A stretch of 64,000 nucleotides of DNA from Tillus elongatus (lineage: Eukaryota; Arthropoda; Insecta; Coleoptera; Cleridae). Shown in pieces: positions 48,176-58,510 of this stretch. A model generated the notes under the pieces. That model was given only the letters and a program-made list of their open reading frames with translations. It was not told the DNA's origin and did no database searches. Both the position numbers and the translations under genes were made by a program. Location of the stretch: positions 158,918,118-158,982,117 of the forward strand of contig OZ023265.1 in NCBI GenBank assembly GCA_964006375.1, in the 5' to 3' direction. Within the stretch, counting starts at the first letter, position 1. Every line of letters begins with the position of its first letter.

Positions 48176-49105
48176 CTTACGCGTGATCTTAGAGCCCAAG
48201 AATCGCCTCTTATATGTTCCACCTTGCCGCAGTTCCAGCAACGCAAGGTATTTACACGGTGAGCTCTTATTTGTTCCCCATGAGACGTAGGCTTTACCCG
48301 AGTTACTATCTTCTCTAGTAGCTGCATGACCTTGGATAAATCTGTTTTATTTTCTTCTCGTACTTGGAGACCGCGAACTTGGCTTTCTGACGCTTGCTTT
48401 GCGGCTGCAAACTTCAAGGAACGTGCCACAGCATCCTTCAAGTTTTTGTGTCTCGCCATCCTCAGGGTCTGTTGGGTTCGATATCCCTGATGCCGTCAAT
48501 GAAGATTTGCTGCGACAGCTAGTTCAGAAATTCTATCGGAGCTATGGGGTATGCTAATCGTGTCAGTCTAACGACGTCGGCGTGGAGATGTTGGAGACAC
48601 TCGCTCGATTTCTGACAACGATTTTTTTGATGCTGGTCGCCTAACCTAATCTCTAATTGGTGCCTAATGCTGCCAAAACTGAACTGTTCTTCTCTGGGCA
48701 TACCTTGGAGCACATCTAGGGCATCTCCTCCGAGAGCTACAATTAATGAGGTCGCTTTCGCTCTCTCACCCCAACCATTTTCTGTAGCAGCGGCTTCGCT
48801 GAGCGCCATTAAATGTGAGGGACCTTAATTCTAACGATCGGGCTATCTTCGAGTCTGATGTTTCTCTTTGCTAGGGTATCATACTTATTTTCTAGTGAAT
48901 GCACTTTCTGTTGCAGTTCCGTCAGCTTGTCATGTACAGGTCGCTAATATCCTTTACTCGGCCTTATACTTGCTGGAAGACGTCGTCTTTTACCTGCTTC
49001 ATACGTTCGTCTACACATAATAAATCTTCTCAATTCTGCTGACCTGTTCTTGTAGAATTTTCTTTGTTTCTTAGTCTCTTTTTCTCAGTGCCTCTCTTGC
49101 CGTTT
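48133..49105 (-). pseudogene. Gag polyprotein relic
   Basis: The frame 48809-48519 resembles the capsid region of gypsy gag (WGERAKATSLIVALGGDALD, then VLQGMP). The frame 48459-48133 continues (KNLKDAVARSLKFAAAKQAS) and includes a zinc knuckle CWNCGKVEHIRGDS, in which the last cysteine of CX2CX4HX4C is replaced by serine. The segment 49105-48840 is a degenerate, probably coiled-coil, N-terminus with several stops. At least two frame breaks separate the parts. Confidence 0.75.
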
Positions 49106-49139
49106 CATAAACCTATTTCTCATAGAAGAGGATGTAACA
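49106..49139 (-). repeat. 5' LTR remnant
   Basis: 34 bp on the minus strand (TGTTACATCCTCTTCTATGA…) matching the start of the 3' LTR with a handful of differences, followed directly by gag-like sequence. Confidence 0.65.
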
Positions 49140-49889
49140 ATATTATAACTTTTATATTATAAACTAAACTGACCCGCATGGGTATGAGGTTTTAGTTCGC
49201 GCTCATCTGAAGAAGATTTCCTAAAGTCTCGAAGTAATCTCTAGTCATAAACGAACTTTTTGTAAGCAAATTCTCCAAAAAAGTAATTTACATGAAAATT
49301 GGAAAAGAGAACCATTAATATTTTTTGTAAGAAAACTCGAAAAAATATTATTTAAAAAAAAATACGTCAAAATTCGAATAATTTTTTTTTTGCAAAAAAA
49401 TTCCCAAAACATTATTTTTGCAAGATTCAACAACGCCTTATTTTTCACGAATTTCGTTATAAAAAATGTTACATCAAAACTTTGCTGAACATTTTTTCAC
49501 ACAAAAATTCGAAACAAGTTTTTATTTCGAGAAAATACGCTTTGAGAGTTTGTAAGAAAATCCGCTATTTCCAGAACATTTTGTACATGAAAATTCGACT
49601 ATAGAATAAATTAAAAATTACACACTGATCTATGTAGAAACATAGAAACGTTCTCTGTAGCTTTTAAGCTAAAAAATACAAGAAAAAGTTCTTTGAACAT
49701 TTTATAGTTTATTTTCTAAAAATGTCAATGATGATTTGAGACGTCAGATCTGGTGATTTTTAAACAAATATTCTGTAAATTATGAGCTACAGGAGTGGGA
49801 AATATTGCATTAAATGTGTTTTAACACGGTCTTAAATTTCTGTTTCAATTGTTACTCTGTTTCATTTGATTTGGGTTGGGTAATTTTCC

Positions 49890-50040
49890 ATGTCCAAGTA
49901 GAAGGGGCGCAAGATATGTTTCATCTTCTTAAAGACAGCTGATATTAGACTGATTAGTTTGTAATTTGTCGAATTCAACTTATCACCCTTTTTAACCGCC
50001 GTTACATTTGGTCGTAACCAAGCTTGTGGAAGAAACCGCT
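49890..50040 (-). pseudogene. LINE reverse transcriptase N-terminal relic
   Basis: The minus strand reads WLRPNVTAVKKGDKLNSTNY, then KLISLISAVFKKMKHILRP. This matches block 1 of non-LTR reverse transcriptases ('W..a.v.pi.KkGd…nYRpIsL.s...K..E.il'). Only about 50 codons remain, and neighbouring frames are closed. Confidence 0.65.
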
Positions 50041-50244
50041 TAGCTTAGGGTAGTTTTAAGTACAAGATGCTCTCGATTATCCGAGCCAAATTTGGGGGGG
50101 GGGGGGGGTTGTCGGCAGCACAGACCACTGAAAAACACAAATAATAGGAACATAATAAAATTTGTGTGCGCACGCGCGGGTGTGTGGGATAGAAATTGGG
50201 TGGCATTTACTTGTTCTAAAAATAATAAATGTCGATGGGAGTAA

Positions 50245-50430
50245 TAAGACCACTTGGAGAACGCAAATCACTACAGCACATCTTTCAAAGACGTGACGAT
50301 CGTTCCACTAACAAAATTAACGTCATCAGAGGATGAAGAATTTTTATCCTCTGATGACGCTAACGTTGTAGTGAAACGATCGTCAGGTCTTTGAAGGGTG
50401 TGTTGTGGTGGTTTGGGTGTACTTATCAGT
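50245..50430. repeat. Near-perfect palindrome, ~85-bp arms
   Basis: Left arm blocks 'caaagacgtgacgatcgtt' and 'gtcatcagaggat' return inverted as 'atcctctgatgac' and 'aacgatcgtcaggtctttg' around a short AT loop near 50335-50345. The right arm contains CTGATGA…GAAACGATCGTC, which resembles a hammerhead core, but its stem II and stem I pair poorly. Confidence 0.65.
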
Positions 50431-51235
50431 GCTCATCACAGGTGACAATCTTCACTTAGTCGATACGAGGATGTTAAAATGTCAATAATTTTGTTAGATT
50501 CGCGTTGTACTATTAGACTCGATTAAATTTTCTGTCGATATAAATGGCATTTGTGGCTGCGATTCTTGTCGCGAATTCTTCGAAAGGAATTCCAAATGAC
50601 ACCTTTCTTCTTAATTCATTAGTCATACATCCGCTGTTCAAGACATCTTAACCGATTCCGCAAGCCCGTCTGGCCGGGGTATGCATAGGATTTACATACC
50701 GAGTGTCCCCACTTCGGCGACCACCATGTGACACAGATATCGCGTAGGTGGAAGACAAGAAGATGACTGTAAAGGATAGCAAGCCGGCTTAAATAAGTAA
50801 ATCAACGTAATCAGTTTGCTCTTGCACTTGTACATGGTCAGTTGACCGTTGTAGAGGTCTGCGTTAAATTCTGCTATAGGTATCAACAGTGAACTTGTAG
50901 TAGTAGTTAATCGTTAGACTTTTTATATGTGTTGAAGTGACTTAAGTGCAGTTTAGCGTGTCTATAAAGTAAGGGGTTGTTTTGAAATGACTCGCCGTTC
51001 GGTGCCAGTCAAGTCACACCTGATTACTTTACCAGAAGCCAAAGTTATTATTACTGCAGCTTTAAAGGAATTAAGGAAAACGTTGTTTCCTTTTAAGTGA
51101 GTTTTTCTTATTTTTTTACGAGTCGATTCTCTATAAGTCAATTTTGAAATAAATATTAGATTTTTATTTGTTTATAAGCCGTATCAATTTTATTAGCGAA
51201 TTTTTTTTTTTAATTCGCTTATGGGGAGATCTGTG

Positions 51236-51237
<2 letters not shown>

Positions 51238-51315
<78 letters not shown>
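51238..51315. repeat. (AT)n microsatellite inside HINE
   Basis: AT tract between 'gatctgtgtt' and 'ccgaccgataactc'. Confidence 0.95.
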
Positions 51316-51318
<3 letters not shown>

Positions 51319-51970
51319 ACCGATAACTCAAAAAATAATGGACCGATCTTGATAAAATTTGCAGAGTACCTTCCTTTTGCAAGTGGCTTGGATAAGTTCG
51401 TTAGCCAGGAAAATCGGACCAGGTTTTCCCGGAAAATTTTGTGTTTTCTTTATAAAAAAAATCTCCGGAAATAACAAAGTAAGGGCAACCAAATTTGGTA
51501 CGCTTGTTTGTATTATAAAGAGTGAAATTTAGGTCCATAGCTTTAAAGACAAAGAAGTTATGGGCAGTTAAAGCAATAAATGTTGGAGTTTTCCTCAAAA
51601 CGTCAAACTCGCAATATTAAACGTCAAAATTGGCAATGTTTAGGAAAAGAATGTAAAACAAATACCATTTGTGAAAAGAAAATGTTGCAAGAGGAGTGTT
51701 CTGCAAACCCTTAAGTTTCAGATTCAACCGTCATTGCCCTTCATTTTACTAAAATATTTACAGACAATGCATTTCAAATAGACCCTTTCTCTGGTGCTTT
51801 GGCTGTCAGTTTAGTTAAGTTTGATAGCTGTTTGGATATTTATTTGTAGGTTTAGTGAAATTTATGGTTTAACGGCCTATAATTTTTTTTAGCTAATTAT
51901 CGTGGAACAAATTTGTTAAGGCATTTTTGCATTTTTTATCGAAATATGATGCGTTTATCTTTAAAAAAAT

Positions 51971-52890
51971 CTGGACGCAGTAAGTGCGTTTTGGTTGAGA
52001 ATTTTCGGTAAATTTGCAGTTAAGCTCCCGAACGCTTTTTAAAACACTGTTTTCAGAAACCTGCCTAGGCCCCCGCCCCGGATCCACAAACCCCAAGAAA
52101 AATTTCTTGTTTACACTCCCCAAGGAAGTTACGGGACCAGGAGTGAGTACGGGTGCATAATTTTTTTAGCTAATTTTTTAGAACAAATTCGTTAATGTAA
52201 TTTAGCATTTTTTATCGAAATATGATGCGTTTATAAGAAAAAAATCTGGACGCAGTAAGTGCGTTTTGGTAGCGAATTTTCGGTAAATTTGCAGTTTAGC
52301 TCCCGAACGCTTTTCAAAACACTGTTTTCAAAAACCTGCCTAGGCCCCCCCCCTGGATCCACAAACCCCAAGAAAAATTTCTTGTTCACACTCCCCAAGG
52401 AAGTTACGGGACCAGGAGTGAGTAGGGGTGTATAATTTTTTTTAACTAATTTTCGTAGAACAAATTCGTGAATGCATTTTTCCATTTTTTGTCGAAATAT
52501 GATGCGTTTGCAAGAAAAAAATCTGGACGCAGTAAGTGCGTTTTGGTAGCGAATTTTCGATAAATTTGCAGTTTAGCTCCCGAACGCTTTTCAAAAAACT
52601 GTTTTCAGAAACCTGCCTAGGCCCCCACCCCTCTGGATCCACAAACCCCAAGAAAAATTTCTTGTTCACACTTCCCAAGGAAGTTACGGGACCAGGAGTG
52701 AGTAGGGGTGTACAATTTTTTTTAACTAATTTTCGTAGAACAAATTCGTTAATGGATTTTTGCATTTTTTATCGAAATATGATGCGTTTGTAAGAAAAAA
52801 ATCTGGACGCAGTAAGTGCGTTTTGGTAGCAAATTTTCGGTAAATTTGCAGTTTAGCTCCCGAACGTTTTTCAAAAAACTGTTCAGAAAC
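51971..52890 (+). repeat. Tandem array, ~277-bp unit, three units and part of a fourth
   Basis: CTGGACGCAGTAAGTGCG recurs at 51971, 52246, 52523 and 52803 (spacings 275, 277, 280). Each unit holds the HINE hairpin, the left arm of the foldback MITE ('ggtaaatttgcag', 'cccgaacgctttt'), 'aagttacgggaccaggagtg', and the internal 5'-type end. The MITE right arm occurs only once, after the last unit (52891-52973). Confidence 0.85.
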
Positions 52891-53244
52891 CTGCAGGTGA
52901 GGTCCTAGTAATGTCTCTGAAAACAATTTGTTGAAAAGCGTTTGGGTGCTAATCTGCAAATTTACCAAAGTTTCATTAAATCCTTCAAATTTCAATAACT
53001 CAATTTGCTATTAACGTAAGCTTTGTTGGATAGAAAACCAACATTTAAGTTTATTTTCGGAAAATTTTTGTATATTTTCAAACCATAAGTAATTTTGATA
53101 AAATATAGTACATTGTTTCTACTACATAGGCTATACCGGTAATCAGATTGATGCCTGCTCGCATTTGCTATTAAAAACATTTTTATGGAAAATCACTTCC
53201 ATAACACATTTGCTGCATCTAGACTTTTGAAAAATGTTTATATA

Positions 53245-53424
53245 TTTTCAAACAATAAATTTGTTTCAATGAAATATGATACATTGTTTCTACTCTATAG
53301 GCAATTTTCAAACAATAAATTTGTTTCAATGAAATATGATACATTGTTTCTACTCTATAGGCAATTTTCAAACAATAAATTTGTTTCAATGAAATATGAT
53401 ACATTGTTTCTACTCTATAGGCAA
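53245..53424 (+). repeat. Three identical 60-bp tandem repeats
   Basis: The unit beginning TTTTCAAACAATAAATTTGT is present three times with no difference that I can see. Related HINE copies have it once. The period is a multiple of 3, so spurious repetitive ORFs appear on both strands. Confidence 0.9.
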
Positions 53425-53518
53425 CCAAGTTTGATGCCTGCTTTCATCAAAGAAAGACATTTGCTATTAAAAATATTTTAAAGAAAATTCGCTACCATAA
53501 CGCACTTGCTGCGTCCCG

Positions 53519-54091
53519 AGATTTTTTAAGTGTTATTAGCAGCGTAAAAAAGGAACGTGTACAATTTAAAATATTTGTTTCCTGTATTTGTTTTCTCATA
53601 ATAATAGTAGGAATAGTAATACACTGTTAGTTTGTAACTTGGAATAAATTCAATTAATCAAACACAGCTTCTTTATTCAAAAATGCCATCTTAAGGAAAA
53701 TATTATACAGTGTGACCCAAATTTAAGATGTGACGCCATCGATATTTTTTAAATGGCAACCCTAGTTTTTCGTGGTCTATTCTTAAAGTGCATGTCAAGT
53801 TGTACAAAACTATTTAATTTAAATTTTGTTACCTTGCCAAAAAAAATACATTTTATTTTTAAATAAATAATAAAAAAATAATCGTAATAACTCTTGTTTT
53901 ATGAATGCGCTCAAGTGTTGTCGATGAACTTTTTGGCAGTGCCCTAAACGGAATTGAAACTGGCTTTCAGCATTTTTAATGACGTCGGGGGAGATTAATC
54001 TGCACTCGTTTCTTATTCCTACTTTTAACTCAACGAGATTTATAACAATAATTATATTAAAAATTGTAAATTTGGTGCTTCTGTATAACTT
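53519..54091. other. Non-repetitive stretch
   Basis: AT-rich sequence, no recognised gene or family. Confidence 0.4.
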
Positions 54092-54304
54092 GACATGTAG
54101 AGCTCAGTGGTTCAGGGGTAAGAACGTGTGCCTCTGAACCGAAAGGTACCGTGTTCGATCCCAGGGTTCTCCTTTCAACTTTTTCAGTACATACTGTACA
54201 ATTAAGATCAACCGAGGTTGTGGCATTGCGAGGTGAAACTGCTCCCTGGCGTGGGTGATTGGCCATAGTCGCGGAAATAGACCGACGTTAAAGAAAAAAA
54301 CCCA
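54092..54304 (+). mobile_element. tRNA-derived SINE
   Basis: The head resembles a tRNA: an A-box-like AGCTCAGTGGTTCAGGGG (54101 onward) and a B box GTGTTCGATCCCAG (54151-54164), the two parts of an internal RNA polymerase III promoter. A body of about 130 bp unrelated to tRNA follows and ends in 'ttaaagaaaaaaaccc'. The body recurs inverted at 29600-29840, which supports a dispersed family rather than a lone tRNA pseudogene. The T-arm pairs imperfectly. Confidence 0.65.
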
Positions 54305-54332
54305 GACATTTACTTTAAAAATACTCAACAAA

Positions 54333-54610
54333 AGACTAGGGTGGTGCGGTGTAGCCGACGGAAGAATTTATTTGACGTGAATCTAACTGATGCAAGATAT
54401 TTTGATTTCCGTCGGGACGACCTTATTCTTACAGCAATAACTTTATATTCAGATGTCGAGAAACCAGATCTTCCTAGAAATGACTTTTTCTTTCAACAAC
54501 ATGGTGCACCTCCGTATTATGCAGCGCCTCTTTAAGTTATTGATAATGCTCAAAAAGAATTTGTTAATTGTCTTGGCCACTGTATAGCTTTATTTAACCT
54601 ATACTTCGCT
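54333..54610 (+). pseudogene. Transposase fragment, mariner/IS630-like
   Basis: The translation reaches PDLPRNDFFFQQHGAPPYYA, corresponding to the second catalytic block (QQDGAPPHY) of elements A-F with D replaced by H. It continues past a stop with VIDNAQKEFVN. Upstream sequence (AITLYSDVEKPDL) fits the preceding region loosely. No inverted repeats are visible. An old relic of another family. Confidence 0.5.
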
Positions 54611-54827
54611 AACGAAATTATTGCCGTGTGGTGTCTCAAAAAAAATCTACCCTTCACATTCTGTAATAAAAAAGGGGTTGCTATTAAAAAAAGCCGATTG
54701 CGTCATACCTCTAACACAAATCATCCTTTATGTATGAATTATCTCTTAAAGAATGCGCAACTAAAAATAGAAATTGACCAGTCCAAGAGTTATTTCCAAC
54801 AGTTGTTCTTTGATTTTTCTACGAATT

Positions 54828-54950
54828 TTTTAGTGAATTTTCTTTTAAAAAAATTCACTAGTGAGGAGGTCGCGATTTTTGAATTTTGAAAAAAATTCTA
54901 TAAATGAGCGCCATTTAGGACCCCATGAACCCAAATCCGATGTCGGTTTC

Positions 54951-55019
<69 letters not shown>

Positions 55020-55757
55020 GTGTCACACCGATAAATCAAAAAGTAATGCGCCGATCATGATCAAATTTAGTGAATACCTTCCTTTTGTAAGTGGCTTGAA
55101 TAAGTTTGTTAGCCAGGAAAATCTGCCCAGTCCAAATATATTAAACATTGCTTTGATTTAAATACACAGACGGATTCCCCCGTCCGTGCCAGTTCTGAGG
55201 TGACTTTTAATCTATCTAATGTCGACCACGTTAATTATAATGAATGTTTGTAAGAAAAGAAATTCGATACGCAGCAAGTGCGTTATGGTAGCGAATTTTT
55301 ATTAAAATGTGCTCAGTCCAAATAGATTTAAAAATGCCTGGTTTTAATTAGACAGTCGGATTCCCCCGGTCCGTGTAAGTTCTGAGCTGACCTTAATTAA
55401 TCGAATTTCGACCACGTAATTACAATGCATGTTCGTACGAAAAGAAATTTGGGACGCAGCAAGTGCGTTATGGTAGCGAATTTTCATTAAATGCTTCAAA
55501 TTTGAATAGCTCAATTTGCCATTAATCTATAAGTTTTGTTGGCCAGGAAACTAGTTGTTCGGGAACATTTAAAGTTTATTTTCGAAACATTTTTGTACAT
55601 CTTCAAACATAAAGCTTTTTTGATTATATATGGTACATTGTTTCTACTATATAGGTCATACTGGTAACCAAATTTGATGCCTGCTTTCTTTAAAAAAACA
55701 CATATTTGCTATTTAAAACATTTTAATAAAAATTTTCTACCATAATGCACTTGCTGT
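54828..55757 (+). mobile_element. HINE-like element with ~186-bp tandem units
   Basis: The 5' end TTTTTTAGTGAATTTTC with hairpin is near 54828, (AT)n at 54958-55015, then body to 'aatctgccca'. Two units begin 'cagtccaaata' at 55128 and 55314, each ending in a reversed 3' hairpin (near 55270 and 55452). A 3' terminal unit then ends at about 55755 ('gcacttgctgtagtgc', hairpin decayed). Confidence 0.65.
54958..55015. repeat. (AT)n microsatellite inside HINE
   Basis: AT tract of about 58 bp. Confidence 0.95.
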
Positions 55758-56375
55758 AGTGCTTTTATTACATTATGAAAGCACTACAAAATATGTCGTA
55801 CATAAAAGCATATGTTGTGCACGTAAAAGATATATAATTTTTAATATAAATGTCTAAATAAAAATTTTAAAAATATTTGAAACTCTCACCTCTAAATTTT
55901 CTTTAAAATCTAATTAATAAAACACTGTTATCCTTGTATACGTCGAATTTAGGTTTACAAACTAAGCTCTTGCATGATAGTTGGTGGTCTTCATAAATAA
56001 GAAATATGTTTATTCCGTTCAAAAGCCTTGCCTGTATGTATTCCCTTAGGCAAGCTTTAATTATCAAGAAAATGGTAACATGTGTTCTTGGTGATCTACA
56101 TAAATAAGAATTATTTATTTTCTCAGAATTTATTAATATACGCTTTGCGCTAAACATACCTAACAATATAATATAATTGCATTGTGAAATGTACGACAGG
56201 GTCGCCATCTCGGTGCCGAACCAGGTAGTATGTTGTTACGACAGCTTCAAATAACACAAAATGTTATAAATAGACAGTGTCTACAACCCACTAGCAATTT
56301 TGTAAATAGTCAGCCCTGGCTCATTTCTTCCCTAATATAGGGACAATGTATGTAAGGCTAGATGTATTCTCACCA

Positions 56376-56432
56376 TAATTAGGACCATAGACCGGTTTCG
56401 CTCTAATTGGAGTCAGTACGGTATACTAATTA
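56376..56432 (-). ncRNA. Decayed hammerhead ribozyme, first tandem unit
   Basis: Minus strand: CTGA directly followed by CTCCAATTAGAGC, GAAA, CCGGTC. Compared with the intact copies, CGAG (including core G8 and A9) is deleted. Stem I (ACCGTA with TATGGT) still pairs. Not expected to cleave. Confidence 0.65.
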
Positions 56433-56681
56433 CAGCGAGAACACACCTATAAAGTAATACGGCTATGGTAGCCAGCTGTCTAGAACATAGTGAAATGTAC
56501 GACAGGGTCGCCATCTCGGTGCGGAACCAGGTAGTATGTTGTTACGACAGCTTCAAATAACACAAAATGTTATAAATAGACAGTGTCTACAACCCACCAG
56601 CAATTTTGTAAATAGTCAGCCCTGGCTCATTTCTTCCCTAATATAGGGACAATGTATGTAAGGCTAGATGTATTCTCACCA

Positions 56682-56738
56682 TAATTAGGACCATAGACCG
56701 GTTTCGCTCTAATTGGAGTCAGTACGGTATACTAATTA
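56682..56738 (-). ncRNA. Decayed hammerhead ribozyme, second tandem unit
   Basis: The same four-base core deletion as 306 bp upstream, so the deletion predates the tandem duplication. Confidence 0.65.
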
Positions 56739-56847
56739 CAGCGAGAACACACCTATAAAGTAATACGGCTATGGTAGCCAGCTGTCTAGAACATAGTGAA
56801 ATGTACGACGAAATCACAATGCTCTAGGAAGCTGACTACCATAGCCG

Positions 56848-56973
56848 TATTAGTGAATTTTCATTAAGAAAATTCACTATCAAAGAGGTATCGATGGTGA
56901 GACTTTCGGAAAATTTCTTCAGATGAGTGCGAATTAGGGCCTCTAGAACCCATTTCCATGGTCAGTTAAAATG

Positions 56974-57051
<78 letters not shown>

Positions 57052-57195
57052 AACCGATAACTCAAAAAGTACTTCACTGATTTGGACCAAATTTAGGAAT
57101 TACCCTTCATTTGCTAATGGCTTGGATGAGTTCGTGCGTCAAATCTTAACGGCCAATGTTCTTAATAAAAAATTAAAAAATACTTTTTAAAACAC
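56848..57195 (+). mobile_element. HINE-like element, 5' part
   Basis: TTAGTGAATTTTCATTAAGA with hairpin partner, the variant 5' block ('gaggtatcgatggtgagac'), (AT)n at 56974-57048, then 'ccaaccgataactcaaaaag' and a divergent body that fades near 57195. It cuts a retrozyme repeat. Confidence 0.65.
56974..57048. repeat. (AT)n microsatellite inside HINE
   Basis: AT tract of about 75 bp. Confidence 0.95.
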
Positions 57196-57439
57196 AATAT
57201 CTCTCAAATTGTCTAAGTGATTGAAACGAAAATTTACAACTTGAAAGAAAATAGACAGACGTGGTTGTAATTTTCAAGTCGTTTGATCAAAGGAAAATAA
57301 TGTTATTCGCAATTAATAATAAAATAATCCCCGACAACACTTCAGATTCAGTAATGCAATATCTACAATGCTATTTAAATAAATCGTGGATTAAAATCTA
57401 AACAATGGAAGTTATTGCAACATGTCAGAATGGAGAACA

Positions 57440-57596
57440 TTATGAGAGATACGGCAGGGACGCCATCTCGGTGCAGGACCAGGTAGTATGTTGTCACGAC
57501 ACCTCTCTAGTTTACACACACTTTTATAGATAGATACAACCAAATTGTAAAATGTCAGCCTTGGATCATTTCTTTCGTAATACCGGCACAAAGGTT
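57440..57596 (-). mobile_element. Retrozyme-like repeat fragment
   Basis: Matches the monomer region 'gccatctcggtgc…accaggtagtatgttgt' to 'cagcc-tgg-tcatttctt' with divergence. The hammerhead segment is absent. Confidence 0.6.
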
Positions 57597-58039
57597 GCGT
57601 CCAAAAGCGCTAAATTTTAGCATGCGAATGTATACTATCAAATAAAAATTTTAACGAAAGTGATTCAATTTGTTTAAAAGCAATCTAGAACGACGTTTCA
57701 TTATGTATAAATATTAAGCTTCCCATTCTTCATGTTCACGGTATTTAAAATATTGTATGTATTATCTAATGAACTCTATACAGAATTCACTGGTAGATAC
57801 TACAAAAGTGAAACAAAAATTATCTAAAGAAGAAATATACCTACCTCAAACTAATACAGTAAGTACTTACAATATCTAGGTAGGTACTACAAAGTACATA
57901 GATCCCTAGTTAAAATTATATAAACAGATGGTCGGGTTAAATCATTAAAATTTTCATTTCAAAATTTTGTATTGTTTATATTTATTTTATTTTCAAAAAA
58001 GATGGATACAGCAATAGTAAATAAGTGTTGAAAAGAGTT
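57597..58039. other. Non-repetitive stretch
   Basis: AT-rich, no recognised gene. Confidence 0.4.
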
Positions 58040-58510
58040 AAACTACGTTATGGTAGCGAATTTTCATAAAACTATTTCAAATGGTGATAACCCAATTTCC
58101 CATTAGACTAGAATCTTCAGTTTTGATACATAGTAAAACCTATATAAAAGCAGCGTGGATACTAAATTTTTAAAAATAACACAATGACCTTCACGAATAA
58201 TTACAAATTTGTTTTTAAAAAACCTCTTTTGTTAAGCTGGTTCGATTGACTTAATTAAAACCGATCATTCAAGCGATCAATATGGAAAAATACTTACCTG
58301 CCACCTATAATTTCATAGATGCATTCCGTTTGTAAATAAAAATTAAATTTTGGGTAAATTTGCAGATTAGCACTTGAAGGGTGTTTAGAAAAATCTTTAG
58401 AAATATGCTTAAAATCCCTTCTGGATGCCCAAACCACAAGAAGAATTTCTTGCAAACAGTCCGCAAGAAAGTTACGGGACCAAGAGTGAATAGGGGTGCT
58501 GGGCGGAGAA
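58040..58510 (-). mobile_element. HINE-like fragment with foldback MITE left arm
   Basis: Reversed family end ('cgttatggtagcgaattttc' near 58047) and divergent body to about 58340, then 'gggtaaatttgcagattagc' and 'gttacgggaccaagagtg', which match the MITE arm and array unit at 52000-52160. Confidence 0.5.

Larger units (their letters stand above)
46591..49139 (-). mobile_element. Ty3/gypsy-like LTR retrotransposon, internally deleted
   Basis: Minus-strand order is 5' LTR remnant (49139-49106), gag relics (to 48133), protease relic (48175-47804), integrase C-terminal relic (about 47400-47100), polypurine tract (47040-47028) and 3' LTR (47027-46591). Reverse transcriptase, RNase H and most of integrase are missing, as are nearly all of the 5' LTR and the primer-binding site. 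The flanks (…ATACGA and ATATT…) show no target duplication, which agrees with a deletion at the 5' side. Incapable of replication as it stands. Confidence 0.8.
46533..49270 (-). mobile_element. HINE-like element split by the gypsy element
   Basis: The left end is the reversed 3' hairpin ('ggacacagcaagtgcg' near 46544) and 'gcgagttttcata'. The right part (49140-49270) holds 'aaactgacccgcatgggt', 'gttcgcgctcatctgaaga' and a degenerate 5' end, in matching orientation. The gypsy-like element occupies 46591-49139 between them. Confidence 0.6.
49270..51189. other. Mostly non-repetitive stretch with LINE relic and palindrome
   Basis: Contains degenerate AT-rich sequence (49270-49880), a LINE reverse-transcriptase relic (49890-50040), a G-run (50093-50107), and a palindrome (50245-50430). 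No host gene recognised. Confidence 0.4.
51190..53518 (+). mobile_element. HINE-like extra-long form with internal tandem amplification
   Basis: The 5' end variant 'ttattagcgaattttttttt' is near 51193, then (AT)n at 51238-51315, body, the tandem array with ~277-bp units (51971-52890), the 3' terminal unit ending near 53210 ('cacatttgctgcatctagac'), a triplicated 60-mer, and a second 3' end at about 53512 ('cacttgctgcgtcccgag'). Same layout as 21215-22683, but amplified. Confidence 0.7.
56184..56848 (-). mobile_element. Retrozyme-like repeat, two 306-bp tandem monomers plus partial
   Basis: 'gtgaaatgtacgac' recurs at 56184, 56490 and 56796 (exact 306-bp period). The first two units differ at only two positions that I can see (56236-56238 region and 'actagc/accagc'). 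Each contains a minus-strand hammerhead lacking four core bases. The third partial unit ends at 'accatagccgtatt', where a HINE 5' end has inserted. Confidence 0.8.

Noticed and set aside
53185..53481. Repetitive ORFs on both strands (98 and 69 codons)
   Set aside because: By-products of a perfect 60-bp tandem repeat whose period is a multiple of three.
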